Of a stretch of DNA of 64,000 nucleotides, positions 11,643 through 22,825 are shown piece after piece. The notes below the pieces were generated by a model that was given only the letters and a program-made list of their open reading frames with translations, was not told the origin of the DNA and ran no database searches. Each line of letters begins with the position of its first letter. The stretch's first letter is position 1. The position numbers and the translations under genes were made by a program. Origin of the DNA: Humulus lupulus (lineage: Eukaryota; Streptophyta; Magnoliopsida; Rosales; Cannabaceae); contig NC_084800.1 of the NCBI RefSeq assembly GCF_963169125.1, positions 147,742,397 through 147,806,396 of the forward strand. The letters are read 5' to 3'.

Positions 11643-12590
11643 TTATCCCTTCCAGAACCTTAAATGTAATCCTCACTTCCTCAACCTCTGTAATATCAAC
11701 GAAATTGTTGCCCGTGTTCCGTTTTTCACTAGAAGTAGTCCAAAACGTTCTTGATCGATCCAAATATGACTTGTCCAATTCATCCTTGTTCTCTCTATTT
11801 TTTTGGATTTACGCGGGCTGCTAGAGCATTGGTCAGTTCAAGAACTTTCACTCAAAACCCATCACTACCTAGCAAAGAGAGCATGCCTTAGCACTACATT
11901 TTCTCACATGGCATCTTGTCCACCTTGTGCATACTGGGTAACACCTACAAGCCTCATTGTCGCCCTGGCGGCCACCCTGAGTACCCAGGTCCCTCTTATC
12001 AAGACTAGGAGTAGTATAATTTTCATGGGTCTTCCTCTTCTGGTAACTAAGGCCTTTAGCCCTACCGATTCTTGCAAAGGGAGTTACTATCCTCCTAGCA
12101 TCACATCTCGCGGCACTCTCGTGCAAAATCCTATCCGCTGTGCAACTTCTCAACTACCTGAGCATAAGTAGTAACCCCAGGCACTGAGGTGAACCGAACA
12201 TCTCATGCTTTCATGGGGTTTAATCCTTGAAAAAACCTGTCTCTCCTGGCAGCATCGATTGGCACCAAGTCAGAAGCAAACTTGGCCCACCTGTGAAATG
12301 TGAGGGCATACTATGTCACAGTCATGTTGCCCTAAATCAATCTAGTAAACTCACCCGCCTTCAATGTTCAAACTGGGTCGTTGTAATATTTCTTGTGTAA
12401 CAAATCCGGGAACTCATCCCAACTCAATACAGCGACGTTCCAGGTCTGAGATACAACCTCACACAAGATATAGGCATCCTCCTGAAACATGTACATGGCA
12501 CATACCACCCTCTCATTACCTACCACCATCATAAAGTTCAGGATGGAGGTGGTCATACTCATCCACTGCTCAGCTCGTAGTGGGTCTGGC
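11643..12590 (-). pseudogene. E1 gag C-terminus and short RT remnant
   Basis: From 12590 leftward on the minus strand, gag continues from 61192: DPLRAEQW is followed by a diverged retrotransposon gag domain with a VVSQTWNVAVLSWDEFPDLLHKKYYND segment (about 12375-12460). A damaged Cys/His zinc-knuckle region lies at about 11875-11960. From about 11720 to 11643 the frame resembles RT after the active site (VDI, EEVRITFKVLEG). Protease and most of the RT palm are missing, so E1 has an internal deletion as well as many stops. Confidence 0.65.
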
Positions 12591-15549
12591 TGTTAGGAAA
12601 CTTATACAGGATCTTTATTTATTTTCATGTAGATCTACTATAAAACAAATTAATATGAGATAACCATGAACATGTTTCTAAAATTGAATTCAAAGAGAAA
12701 TAATAACACTTACATTATATGCAGCGGAATAATAGAGTCCTTCCTTCAGTTTCTCTAACCCATGTATCCTTTCTATCGCAAAGTATTACCAAGAAACTGA
12801 ATCGATCTTCAATTTTCTTCACAGTCTTCCAAAGTACCCTTGGAATCACCTAGACTAGGGTGGGAAATTCTCAACACATGAGATAGATACAAAGAGAAAA
12901 AGAGAGAAGAACAATAAGGCTTAGAAAAAGGACTTACGTTTAGAGAGAATCTAAAACCTATTAGAAACCAGTGTCGTTCATCTGTTTTCAACTCTCACTT
13001 AACATTCCTTTTATAGGCTCATTTACATCATTTATTTAATTAAAAACTCAATAAAATAATAGCCAATAATCAGCCGTAGGTCGAAATTATAATGGGCTTT
13101 AGGCCCGTGAAATTTCTCATTTGATTATAAGCCCATTGGACTTAAAATCAAGGCATGTATTATTTTCTATTGATTTAAATAAATGAATAATTATTTAAAT
13201 CCTTTATAAAATTAATTATTTATAATTTGAACCTTGATTTAAACTTATTTTGTAATGCCCTGGATAGCCAAGACCGCTACACTGTGTACTTATAAAGGTG
13301 CAGGACTTGCTAATCAAGTCATTAATTTAAAAATGTGTCACTAAACATGTATGAGCTAGGGTTAAAAAGGTTTTGGTCTCAAAAGTTTCACTTTATATAA
13401 TTAAATAGTTTAATACATGGGATCCCAAAAAGAAATAGAGTTTAAAAGTTGGTCTACAAAATTCCCAAAATACAGACAACCATCAGCCATACTAAGGCAA
13501 AATAGACATGTCTGGTTCTTGCGTCCCTGCCCAAATCCCAACCGTGGCGGCTGAGCAGCTGGTCATGTACATTCGGCTCGCAGAGCTCTTTAAGCCAGGG
13601 TTGATCAAGCTTGCCCTTGCCTTTACCTGCACCACGTAGCACCCGTGAGCCAAGGCCCAGCAAGAAAACTTAATGCGCAACACAAACATCAATAACAAAT
13701 AGTCAATTTTTTAAGCATGATCAATAATCAAATATTTCATATTAACCATTCAACACGTACTCCGAATCAAAGATGCAACTAATCACAAATATCATTCAAG
13801 TCTCATGATAACCAGGTCACATAATAGTCAAGGCCAAAAACTTAGGCCGCACCCTCTGTTTACCCCACTGACTCCGGCCCGCTTAAATCGAGCTCAGTGA
13901 ATAATAAGCTGTCCTCGGCTACCAGTGGCCAAGCCGCGCCCTGTGTGCTATTGTAACCCTTGGCACTCTTAGGCCATTGGTTCACTATTTGCATGGCATA
14001 ATACCATCCTTTCAAGTATATATATTAAAGGGCCCTTAGTCCCATTACAAATACACAACCAGGTCCAGTTTTCTTACCTTTAGTCTCCGCGTTCACTGAT
14101 TACGAGCGAGGCTCCTCAAGCACGATCTATTCCTGAGCCCTAGCCTTAACACCTAGTCACAACCAAGGTATTGGGTTCCATTAATATTCACGTAAAGGTT
14201 TTCGGGTACATTACTAGCTTCCGGGACATCGAATTCCACCAAGCACGGTGGGGAAATCGATCCCGAGCACCCTAGGCTAGACTCCCGTGCCTAAAATCCC
14301 CAAATCCCTAAAATCTTGAAGCCTAGCCGCGGCCTGCCTCTAAAACAGAGCCCAAGGCCCCCAGCAAGCAGACACGCACCGTGGCCCTACCCAAGGGCGC
14401 CGCGGCGCTCTCCCTTGGCCGAGCCTCCTTGGCTCTCTTGCTTTGTAGGGCCGCAGCGCTCTAGAACAGAGTCGCGGCCCTGCCCTTCGTGCCCAGAAAA
14501 ACTACCATTTCTAGCATCCTAACCCCATCCAAAACCATTCCAAAGAACCCTAACTCAAAATCTATTAATCACAAATCTTTTATCATGACTCTAACAACAT
14601 AATCCAACAGAAATTCAGCCCAAAAACCTACTAAAACCCCATTTTGATTCTCTGAAACCCAACAACTCTAAACACCAAAACCAGTCATGCAAAACTCAAA
14701 TTTTAACCTCTGAATACGAATTGAAGCTTACCTCTTTTGCTGAACCACCTTCTTGACGAATTCTTGAGATAAAATCCAAGCTTCTCAGCTTAATTCAACC
14801 CTTAAACATCAAAACCATAAACTCCCTTAATACCCAGTCAAAACTCAAATTTCAAATGCTCAAAGATATGATTAAGCCCTTACCTTAATCTTGGTTGAGT
14901 TTCCTTAGCTGAGCACTGGATTTAACCTACAAGTTTCCATCCCAAATCACTAAATTCCAGCTGATTTCTCTTGAATTTTCTGTGGTATTTTGGGAGAGAA
15001 AAGAGAAGAGAAGAGGAGAGAGTATGAGTCGGTTTGTGTTTTGCTCCCCTTTTTTTTCATTAACTTAGTCTAATCCTAATCAGTTAAGTCTATCTTGAGG
15101 CTCGGGGTGCCGGAAACGTCCCCGAAGCCAAAACGATAAATTTCCCCAATATTCCCGCCTAAGCTTCCTATCCTCAAATATATCTCCATATATTTATTTC
15201 CATAACCCGATAGTCTAAATAACTACCCGATACCTAAAATACCCATGACTTATCCAAAGTCAAATACTAAGCCCCGTTGTGACTTTTCCCGCTATCCAGC
15301 TCCCTAGGATTGCCTCAAGTAGCTCACTGCAAATCTACCCACATAATAATGTGGTTCTCACATGTGGATGCTCAAAATTCGACACCGGTAAAGAGCCCAC
15401 ACCTAATGCCTAAGGTCTCCGGAAGGTCCAAGGTAACCATGTTTGAAGTCCATTTGAACCCTCAAATTATTGCTCAAAATGACCCTGCTCAAATTGACCA
15501 AAATGACCCAAGCGTCCCGCGCACGCCGCTCGCGCCCGCGCGCCCCGGA

Positions 15550-16728
15550 TGTCACGGGCTGACATTTTGACAGCGGAAATGCCCGTGCGGCACCTTGACT
15601 CCTCTGAGCCAAGGTCAGCCTTCCAGCCATTCGAATAACAATGGGCACATTTTTCGCGCGACCGTGTGCCTCTGCACACTTCCGTCTCTTGAACAACTCT
15701 CGCTGAGTCTTGCTCTCAAACATCTATGAGTGCAATCATCCATCAAGGCTATCCATCCAAGACACTCACACTGTCCATAGGTTCTCACTATGGCAAGGCA
15801 AATCCCAACACCGATGCTCACCTAGACATTCGCAAGTCAAGGTAGCATGTGTGGCCAAGAGCCAACACCAAGCTGACGTGCCAACACCTCTCATCATGTC
15901 CCATTCGATACTATCCGATTAGCTCACGTCACAGACCAAGGACTCCCATACGTCCATGGTCCAATCCTCAAGGCACCATACCATCGTGCATGTTGGCAGG
16001 CCCTTGAGACTGGCTGCCAGACTAGTAGCATACACTGGACCTCTGTCCTACTCAAGCATAGTGCACCCTCCAATGCTTGCATGCTAACAAGTCCCACGAA
16101 TGACTTCCCATGCCATCTCGTGTCGAGATTCGTGGCCATGGTACCCCACGACATCTCTCGAAGGTTTGGGCCACGTTCCATTCCATGCAAGCGACATCCC
16201 GGCAAGCCAAGGGAACCGTACCCTTAAACCTCTGGCAGCACACTTCGACGCACTACCGGGGCGGCCCGGTAATGTCCATGAGTACTCCTACTCATGGAGA
16301 CATATGAGTCCCCTCGTGGTCCTCATATGCCCACCCTACTAGTCCTCCCAAATAGTAGTAGCTCACTTGACGCACCTGCGCCAGGGGGTGGTGGAGAGCT
16401 GACACCAGGGGCTCCCCCTACCAAGAGCCTTCTGAGCTTTTAGCCTTCTACCAGGAACATATATGATTTTCGCTTGGGAGACATATTTGGCTTCCAGCTC
16501 GCCAATTCTCCGAATCTCCCAAATCCGATCATACCATTGCGTTCATTGACCCTTCAATATGGAACCTACCAAGTCCCGTCCATTTCCGGGCAATATTGAA
16601 GATATTTACGAAAATGCCACTGCCGTACAAACTAGGCATCAGCATGCTCACCAGCCTGCACCCTCGCGTGCGCATCTGACCGAGCGCCATCCTAGCTTGT
16701 AACGTACCATCAAGGCCGGCACGTTACA
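15550..16728 (-). mobile_element. T1 3' LTR
   Basis: 1179 bp. On the minus strand it opens TGTAACGTGCC and ends AGCCCGTGACA. The first 30 bases form an inverted repeat that is perfect in the partner LTR and has one change here (16699-16728). The overlapping short frames on both strands are accidental; the same ones recur in the other LTR copy. Confidence 0.9.
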
Positions 16729-19316
16729 CTCTCCCACACTTCAATTGTCGATGCCCTCATCGACAGACCGCTGGCCAATCGTCCTGTCTCGACTCCTAAG
16801 CTCACTCCATGCTTCTTCCGAATCTTGAGTCTGCACTAGTCCCTCTACCACTGTAGAACCACTAACTTGGTGATGATCTCCCACGTCCACCCTTGGACTC
16901 GATGAAGGACCCCATGCCACCATCACTATTCAGAATTCTCCCATGAAGTAGTGCCGCTGCACTCGAATACTCCTTGCACACATGACCAAGCAGCCCTTGG
17001 AACACTGACCCCAAAGCCAACACATCTTTTGATTGTTGCTTTCCCGCCCAATTTTCCAATGCCTACTCTCTTATTGACAAGGACGAAATTAAGGTGCACC
17101 CCTCAAGGTGAGGTTCGCAAACCAACCGTTCCCAACGGCACCTACGAAACATCCTTCCATTGAAGGCATGTCTCTCTTCAACGTGGCACACATGCCAACT
17201 ATAGCCTTATGCAGTATCTAGTGCATCCTTGCACACAGACTTCGCGAAGTAGTCTCCCAGACTTTTGGCCCTCCGGCCTTACTGCATACCCAAGGCTAGA
17301 TGCGAAATGGCCACTTCTGACCATAAGCATCACTGCTCCTCTGAGCTTCTACAATGTGGTCAATGATCTGACATCATTCGAAACCACTACACTGCCTCAA
17401 GTTCTGCCCCCAAATCAACCTTGCCAAACTCTAGACGGCCTGTTGAATCTTGACAAACTTGACTGCACTTTACCTCACCCTTGAGGTCTGAAGTTGTCCC
17501 AATCCGCTATCTCCCTTCGGCATATGTTCTCTGAATCATTCGTCTTGTGTTCCCATAAACACGTGTCCCCATAAAACCCTAAGCATGTCCCATAACATGC
17601 TGCAAAACCTGCCCAATCTTGGTCTCAGCCTACGCTCATGCATACTGTCTATCTGCAGTTTCAATTGGTCACTGGACCTACTCGCATCAGTCATGCATGT
17701 CTTCGCACTGTACAACCCATCTGTTGTTGTGTTTCTCTCTAGATTCACACACCAAAACTGAACAAGAACCCTGAACCTTCGAACATATGAATTAGTGGGC
17801 TCCCCCACTTCAACTTGGGAATAACTTCTCTTCTCGAGGTGTACCTCTCAAGGTATAGCTCGCAAGCTAACCGCTTTTCTCGTGCAGTCCCTCGTTCCAT
17901 TTATCACTTTTAAAGATGATGTTGAACTAATGTGTCAGCCATTCTGACTCTTCGCCCCTCGACATCTCTACGTTACCTTAGTACCTGAGTCCTGACGACT
18001 TTCACCCTAGGTAACTGGCTCTGTCTTTGTCTCTGAGTCTCCTTGACTTTACATTCTGAACAACTAACGATCTCCATGATAACTCATCTCGATGCTTTTG
18101 TAATGGAACATTGGTCTGCTATTTGGATGTTCAAACCGTGAAGGTCTCTCCCCCACTTCAACTGTTGGCGTCCTCGACAAGTTGCCCACACGCAAGAACG
18201 TCTGACCGTCCCAAGTTTTCATGCACACAACAAATCTAGAAGTGCCCCTCGTAGGATGTGACTCTCGAGTCAACTACTTCGTGTAGCACCACTATCGATT
18301 CCCTTATGCATGCACCATCCACATAGCTATCCAACTGCTCTATACTAGCATCTCGCCCCTCCGGGCAGCTTCTCTCGGCTTCTATGGTCACTAAGTCCCA
18401 ATAGCAAGGCCCTCCGGCCCACATTGAAGCTCAAGCACCATCTCTGCCTCCTTAAGCCTTCTTGTAGTACTAAGTTTCCCTGACGCGGCCCTCCAGCGCT
18501 CTCAAAACTCTAGTACTATTCTGACCACTGCGCGCGGTCTACTCGGCCCTGCTGGCCTTTGATGCATATATTCCACAACACAGCATCTCCCACGATGCCA
18601 CAATGTTACCCACACCAGCTAATCACTGTGAGGCAACACGTTCCACTCAATTGCCTCGGCGCCTCCCTTCCTGAGCGAACTAAGATAACATGCAAACACC
18701 TCCAAGTACGACTACCCTCTGACAATCGCGGCCACGGCCACCTTGGTCTCCCTGTGATACCATTTGGCATACAAGTAGCAACTGAAGTATTTCATGTTCA
18801 TCAATCTAGTTCCCCAAAGCTATCCACTCTCGACTTCTGTCGTGACTGACAAGCGTCTGACGGCCACTATTATGCTCACTCACTCTTGCGTACAAGTTCC
18901 CTTTTCAACAATAGCTCTTCACGTGACTTACACTGTCACTCAGGCGAACCTGAACTAGTGAACCAAGCATAAAACCTTGACCTCTCGATCAAACCTTGAC
19001 TCATGTCAATGAGTTCCAACTCTTTTGTAGCACCTCTCCACAATTGCACGTGGTTGTTGTCATTCGAGCATCTCTGAACTTTGATTCGAAGCAGCCATAA
19101 CTTGTCCCCTCTATAGGATGTCCAGTATTCCCACAAAGAAGAGCAACCAAGTCTCATCCTGTCTCAGCCTACTGATCCTTTCTAGGTGACTAGAAGGCTC
19201 AACGACATCTGTCCAAGCATCCAGACCCTTATGGTCCTTCAACACGCCTACATCCTTTCTAGGATGGGCCAACCAGGTTCACCCCAACTTGAGATGAACC
19301 TGGCTCTGATACCAAC
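16729..19316 (-). mobile_element. T1 interior: no coding capacity
   Basis: 2.6 kb without a long reading frame on either strand and without a gag or pol motif I can recognise. The end next to the 3' LTR is a polypurine tract (minus TTGAAGTGTGGGAGAG). Close copies of this tract recur at 17800-17815 and 18146-18162, the last with similar flanking sequence (GTCCTCGACA against GCCCTCATCGACA). Two segments with CTCAAGGT...CTCGCAA...CTAACC (17103-17128 and 17848-17872) suggest old internal duplication. Mixed base composition; no promoter or RNA gene seen. Confidence 0.75.
19273..19316 (-). promoter_or_regulatory. T1 primer-binding site with hairpin
   Basis: On the minus strand the 5' LTR end is followed by GTTGGTATCAGAGCC, matching the complement of the 3' end of plant initiator-Met tRNA. 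The sequence runs straight into CCAGGTTCA, which pairs perfectly with TGAACCTGG (arms 19295-19303 and 19273-19281, 13-base loop). The hairpin overlaps the 3' half of the primer site. Confidence 0.8.
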
Positions 19317-20490
19317 TGTCACAGGCTGACATTTTGACAGCGGAAATGCTCGTGCGGCACCTTGACTCCTCTGAGCCAAGGTCAGCCTTCCAGCCATTCG
19401 AATAACAATGGGCACATTTTTCGCACGACCGTGTGCCTCTGCACACTTCCGTCTCTTGAACAACTCTCGCTGAGTCATGCTCTCAAGCATCTATGAGTGC
19501 AATCATGCATCAAGGCTATCCAGCCAAGACACTCACACTGTCCATAGGTTCTCACTATGGCAAGGCAAATCCCAACACCGATGCTCACCCAGACATTCGC
19601 AAGTGAAGGTAGCATGTGTGGCCAAGAGCCAACACCAAGCTGACGTGCCAACACCTCTCATCATGTCCCATTCGATACTATCCGATTAGCTCACGTCACA
19701 GACCAAGGACTCCCATACGTCCATGGTCCAATCCTCAAGGCACCATACCATCGTGCATGTTGGCAGGCCCTCGAGACTGGCTGCCAGACTAGTAGCATAC
19801 ACTGGACCTCTGTCCTACTCAAGCATAGTGCACCCTCCAATGCTTGCATGCTAACAAGTCCCACGAATGACTTCCCATGCCATCTCGTGTCGAGATTCGT
19901 GGCCATGGCGCCCCACGACATCTCTCGAAGGTTTGGGCCACGTTCCATGCAAGCGGCATCCCGGCAAGCCAAGGGAACCGTATCCTTAAACCTCTGGCAG
20001 CACACTTCGACGCACTACCGGGGCGGCCCGGTAATGTCCATGAGTACTCCTACTCATGGAGACATATGAGTCCCCTCGTGGTCCTCATATGCCCGCCCTA
20101 CTAGTCCTCCCAACTAGTAGTAGCTCACTTGACGCACCTGCGCCAGGGGGTGGTGGAGAGCTGACACCAGGGGCTCCCCCTACAAAGAGCCTTCTGAGCT
20201 TTTAGCCTTCTACCAGGAACATATATAATTTTCTCTTGGGAGACATATTTGGTTTCCAGCTCGCCAATTCTCCGAATCTCCCAAATCCGATCATACCATT
20301 GCGTTCATTGACCCTTCAATATGGAACCTACCAAGTCCCGTCCATTTCCGGGCAATATTGAAGATGTTTACGAAAATGCCACTGCCGTACAAACTAGGCT
20401 TCAGCATGCTCACCAGCCTGCACCCTAGCATGCGCATCTGACCGAGCGCCATCCTAGCTTGTAACGTGCCATCAAGGCCGGCACGTTACA
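19317..20490 (-). mobile_element. T1 5' LTR
   Basis: 1174 bp, nearly identical to 15550-16728. Its minus-strand start has an 11-bp perfect inverted repeat, TGTAACGTGCC and GGCACGTTACA (20460-20490), so transcripts or single strands could fold at the very LTR terminus. Confidence 0.9.
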
Positions 20491-20655
20491 CCGGGCGCCC
20501 CGCGCTCCCCGGGCGCACCGCGCTCCCCGGGCGCACCGCGCTCCCCGCGCGCCCCGGGCGCCCGGGGCGCCCTGCGCGCCGCGCGCCCCGCGCGCCCTGC
20601 GCGCCTCTAGCCCTACGCGCCTCGCGCCCGCACGCCCCGCGCGCCTCGCGCGCAC
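20491..20655. repeat. CG-rich array in T0 5' LTR
   Basis: About 165 bp of near-pure C and G, made of shifting copies of GCGCCCCGCGCTCCCCGGGC and CGCGCGCC. Together with the 30-odd bases before T1 (about 15515-15549) it forms the array of the 5' LTR. The 3' LTR array (about 23985-24092) is about half as long. Long frames rich in Arg, Ala, Gly and Pro across it are composition artefacts. Confidence 0.85.
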
Positions 20656-21288
20656 CTCGAGACACCACAAGGAGGCAAGCATCTAGCGGTCCCCAAAACA
20701 AGCCTCACACAACAGTCATGTCGTGGTCCTCGTGATGGCTTCCTCTCACATATCAGCCTCGTCCTTAAGGGTGTCCATGTGGTGACCATGGAGCAAGGAG
20801 AGTTTGAATACGGTTGGTACAGTGTCCACGCTAGACTGGTAGATGCAGTACAAGGATGGTACATGGTCAGGACTTCCTAAGCACGCTTTTGAGGTCAGTA
20901 CCTGACAAGTCGTGGAGGCATAATATGGTACCAAGACAAGAGCACTTTTGCAGGCCCTGACACGTACTAGAGCAGACCACCACTCTCCCAGCACCACTAC
21001 CACCTATACTGATATCCTGACAGTGTACTCATGTACTATTTTGTCCTGAGGGACCACTATGTACAAAGGAGCCATTATGTCTCCAATATAAATAGATGAT
21101 CACTCCTCCAGAGGAGGGGTTGGAAAATTGATTGTATGCAGAGGCTATTAAGCAATATACATTTTTCACTCCATTGTTCATCTGTGTTCATCCTTCCATG
21201 AGTTCATTCTAAGTTTTTATTTAAACATCGTTGCATTTACCTTTGAGTTTTCCGACTTAATTTCGTTGACGAGGTTTCACCATCAACA

Positions 21289-21310
21289 GTTTGGCACCGT
21301 CTGTGGGAAG
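21289..21310 (+). promoter_or_regulatory. T0 primer-binding region
   Basis: Directly after the LTR end CATCAACA comes GTTTGGCACCGTCTGTGGG, close to the TTTGGCGCCGTCTGTGGGAA signature that follows the 5' LTR in many plant Tat-type gypsy elements. The tRNA used cannot be decided here. One base differs from that signature (A for G in GGCACC). Confidence 0.65.
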
Positions 21311-21356
21311 AACAAGCATCAAGTTAGTGTTCTTCCATCACTTCCAACAAAGAAAG

Positions 21357-22562
21357 ATGCTAAGATGTTCAAAACGCCTACGGCAAGTACAAGAGGTTGA
21401 GGTTCGCCGAGACGGAGTAGAGCGGAGGGCTTCCAAGAAAGACCCCCCTCTGCTCGAGCATGGAGGTGGACCGGAAGAACCTCTTCCCCCAGGGGAGGAG
21501 AGGGAAGCATCGTCCCCAGATATCCAGCCCAACGGAGGTCATTCAGAGCCACTAGTGTATCCACTTAATCGGCCCCGGTTGACCCCACGCTCAGGCCACC
21601 AGGACCCCGGTCCCTCGACGCACTGGCCAGGCAAGGGTCTTGGGGTACGCCCGGTAAGTTCCTGCTCAAGGACGCGCTTCTACAAGGACGAGATTCACGA
21701 GTTGCGTAAAAAGACTCGAAGGCTGGAAACCATGATAGAGAACATGCAGGAGGCTATAAATGACCTACTGCAAGGGAAGTCAAGCATACCCCTCCCTAAG
21801 CGTAAAGGGAAGGAGTATGAAAAAGGGGAAAGCACTGTCCCCGTAGACGATGGGGGAACCAAACTTTCCACCAGTAAAACCCCCCAGACAAAGTACCAGG
21901 AGGGACCTAGGCCAATGAAATGTCCCAAGGAGCCATGGCGGAGGGAAGATGATGGTCGTAGGAACGAGCCTCGCATGACTCCGTACGAAGGTACTACTGA
22001 CCCTAAATATCATTTAGACTCCTTCAATAGTCTGATGAGGTTAAGGGGGGTCAATAACAGGGCAAAGTGTCATTGCTTCGTCGTTACGCTTAAAGGAGTG
22101 GCGTATAAGTGGTTCAAGAGGCTAAGGCCAGGAACAATCAAATCATGGCAACAATTCTCTGATGAATTTCTCCAACAACACCATGCAGCCTGTGATTACA
22201 TCATGCCAACTACCAGCCTCGCTAACATAAAACAAGGCGAGAATGAAAGTCTGAAGGACTACATCCATAGGTTCAGTATAGAATCTACAAAGGTGAGAGG
22301 TTTAACCAAAGCGGAGCACAAGATGGCTATTACAGCCGGAGTTCGTCCAGGAAGCAAGTTGTGGGATAGCATGCTCAAAAGAGAAGTTTCAAATTTGGAA
22401 GACTTCGAGAGAGAGCACAGAAGTACATACGTGTGGAAGAGGACCATAAGAACTTATATGTGGAAGAAAGCGAACCTTCCTTCAGTTGCCCTACTACCAA
22501 TACATCTGAAGATTCCATATAGAAGGGAGCGTCGTGCTAGAGGGGTCGCTAACCAAGGTTGA
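21357..22562 (+). CDS. T0 Gag (Tat-type Ty3/gypsy), open 401 codons
   Basis: Structural protein that would form the virus-like particle and pack the RNA. The first ATG after the primer region (21357) opens a frame without stops to 22562. The N-terminus is charged and proline-rich. A coiled coil (EIHELRKKTRRLETMIENMQ) spans about residues 115-140. The retrotransposon gag core follows: RMTPYEGTTDPKYHLDSF, then GVAYKWFKRLRPGTIKSW and FLQQHHA, then GENESLKDYIHRF and AITAGVRPGSKLWDS. G1 gag has the same core. The tail after LEDFE diverges and no zinc knuckle follows, so the frame probably ends early where pol was lost. Confidence 0.85.
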   Translation: MLRCSKRLRQVQEVEVRRDGVERRASKKDPPLLEHGGGPEEPLPPGEEREASSPDIQPNGGHSEPLVYPLNRPRLTPRSGHQDPGPSTHWPGKGLGVRPVSSCSRTRFYKDEIHELRKKTRRLETMIENMQEAINDLLQGKSSIPLPKRKGKEYEKGESTVPVDDGGTKLSTSKTPQTKYQEGPRPMKCPKEPWRREDDGRRNEPRMTPYEGTTDPKYHLDSFNSLMRLRGVNNRAKCHCFVVTLKGVAYKWFKRLRPGTIKSWQQFSDEFLQQHHAACDYIMPTTSLANIKQGENESLKDYIHRFSIESTKVRGLTKAEHKMAITAGVRPGSKLWDSMLKREVSNLEDFEREHRSTYVWKRTIRTYMWKKANLPSVALLPIHLKIPYRRERRARGVANQG

Positions 22563-22631
22563 GATTGAACGAAGACCATCTAGCCATGAAAAGTCCCGAC
22601 CCGAGGGGAGATCACCTCAAAAATTGAAAAA

Positions 22632-22825
22632 GGGTCTCCAAAGTAGACTCCTGCAAAAAGGGTCTTCAAAGTAGACGCCTGCAAAAAAGGGTCTCCAAAG
22701 TAGACGCCTGCAAAAAGGGTCTCCAAAGTAGACGCCTGCAAAAATGGCCTCCAAAGTAGACGCCTACAAAAAGGGTCTCAAAGAAGACGCTTGCATAAGG
22801 GTCTCAAAGAAGACGCTTGCAAAAA
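22632..22825 (+). repeat. 28-bp tandem repeat after T0 gag
   Basis: Seven copies of a 26-29-bp unit around GGGTCTCCAAAGTAGACGCC, starting near 22632, 22660, 22689, 22717, 22745, 22773 and 22799. The last two are diverged. A single related stretch (GCGCGCAAAAAGGGTCC) is seen in G1 at 50761-50777, so the array expanded in T0 or its recent source. Confidence 0.85.

Larger units (their letters stand above)
15550..20490 (-). mobile_element. T1: non-autonomous LTR retrotransposon
   Basis: Minus-strand element of 4.94 kb: 5' LTR at 19317-20490, primer site and leader at 19303-19316, non-coding interior (16729-19316), purine tract next to 16729, 3' LTR at 15550-16728. Flanks are CCGGA (15545-15549) and CCGGG (20491-20495), a 4-of-5 duplication. 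It lies in the GC-rich part of the T0 5' LTR. The two LTRs differ at few positions (about 98% by eye), indicating a young insertion. No recognisable protein domain. Confidence 0.9.
15363..21288 (+). mobile_element. T0 5' LTR, split by T1
   Basis: Two pieces, 15363-15549 and 20491-21288, make an LTR of about 985 bp from TGTGGATGCTC to CATCAACA. The 3' copy is 896 bp; most of the difference lies in the CGCGCC-rich array. A TATA-like TATAAATAG at about 21086-21094 lies roughly 200 bp before the LTR end and is a candidate core promoter. By eye the two LTRs are roughly 97% alike outside the array. Confidence 0.88.

Noticed and set aside
15403..16342. Multiple frames of 60-106 codons, recurring at 19248-20104
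   Set aside because: They recur only because they lie in the two T1 LTRs, with frame and length changing between copies.
17209..17808. Frames of about 90 codons on both strands in the T1 interior
   Set aside because: No domain, opposing overlap, and composition explains their length.
20425..20864. Arg/Ala/Gly-rich frames on both strands
   Set aside because: Produced by the CG-rich repeat array; all frames are open because stop codons need A or T.
22632..22825. Regular 28-bp repeats resembling a CRISPR array
   Set aside because: Units are contiguous without unique spacers, inside a plant retrotransposon.
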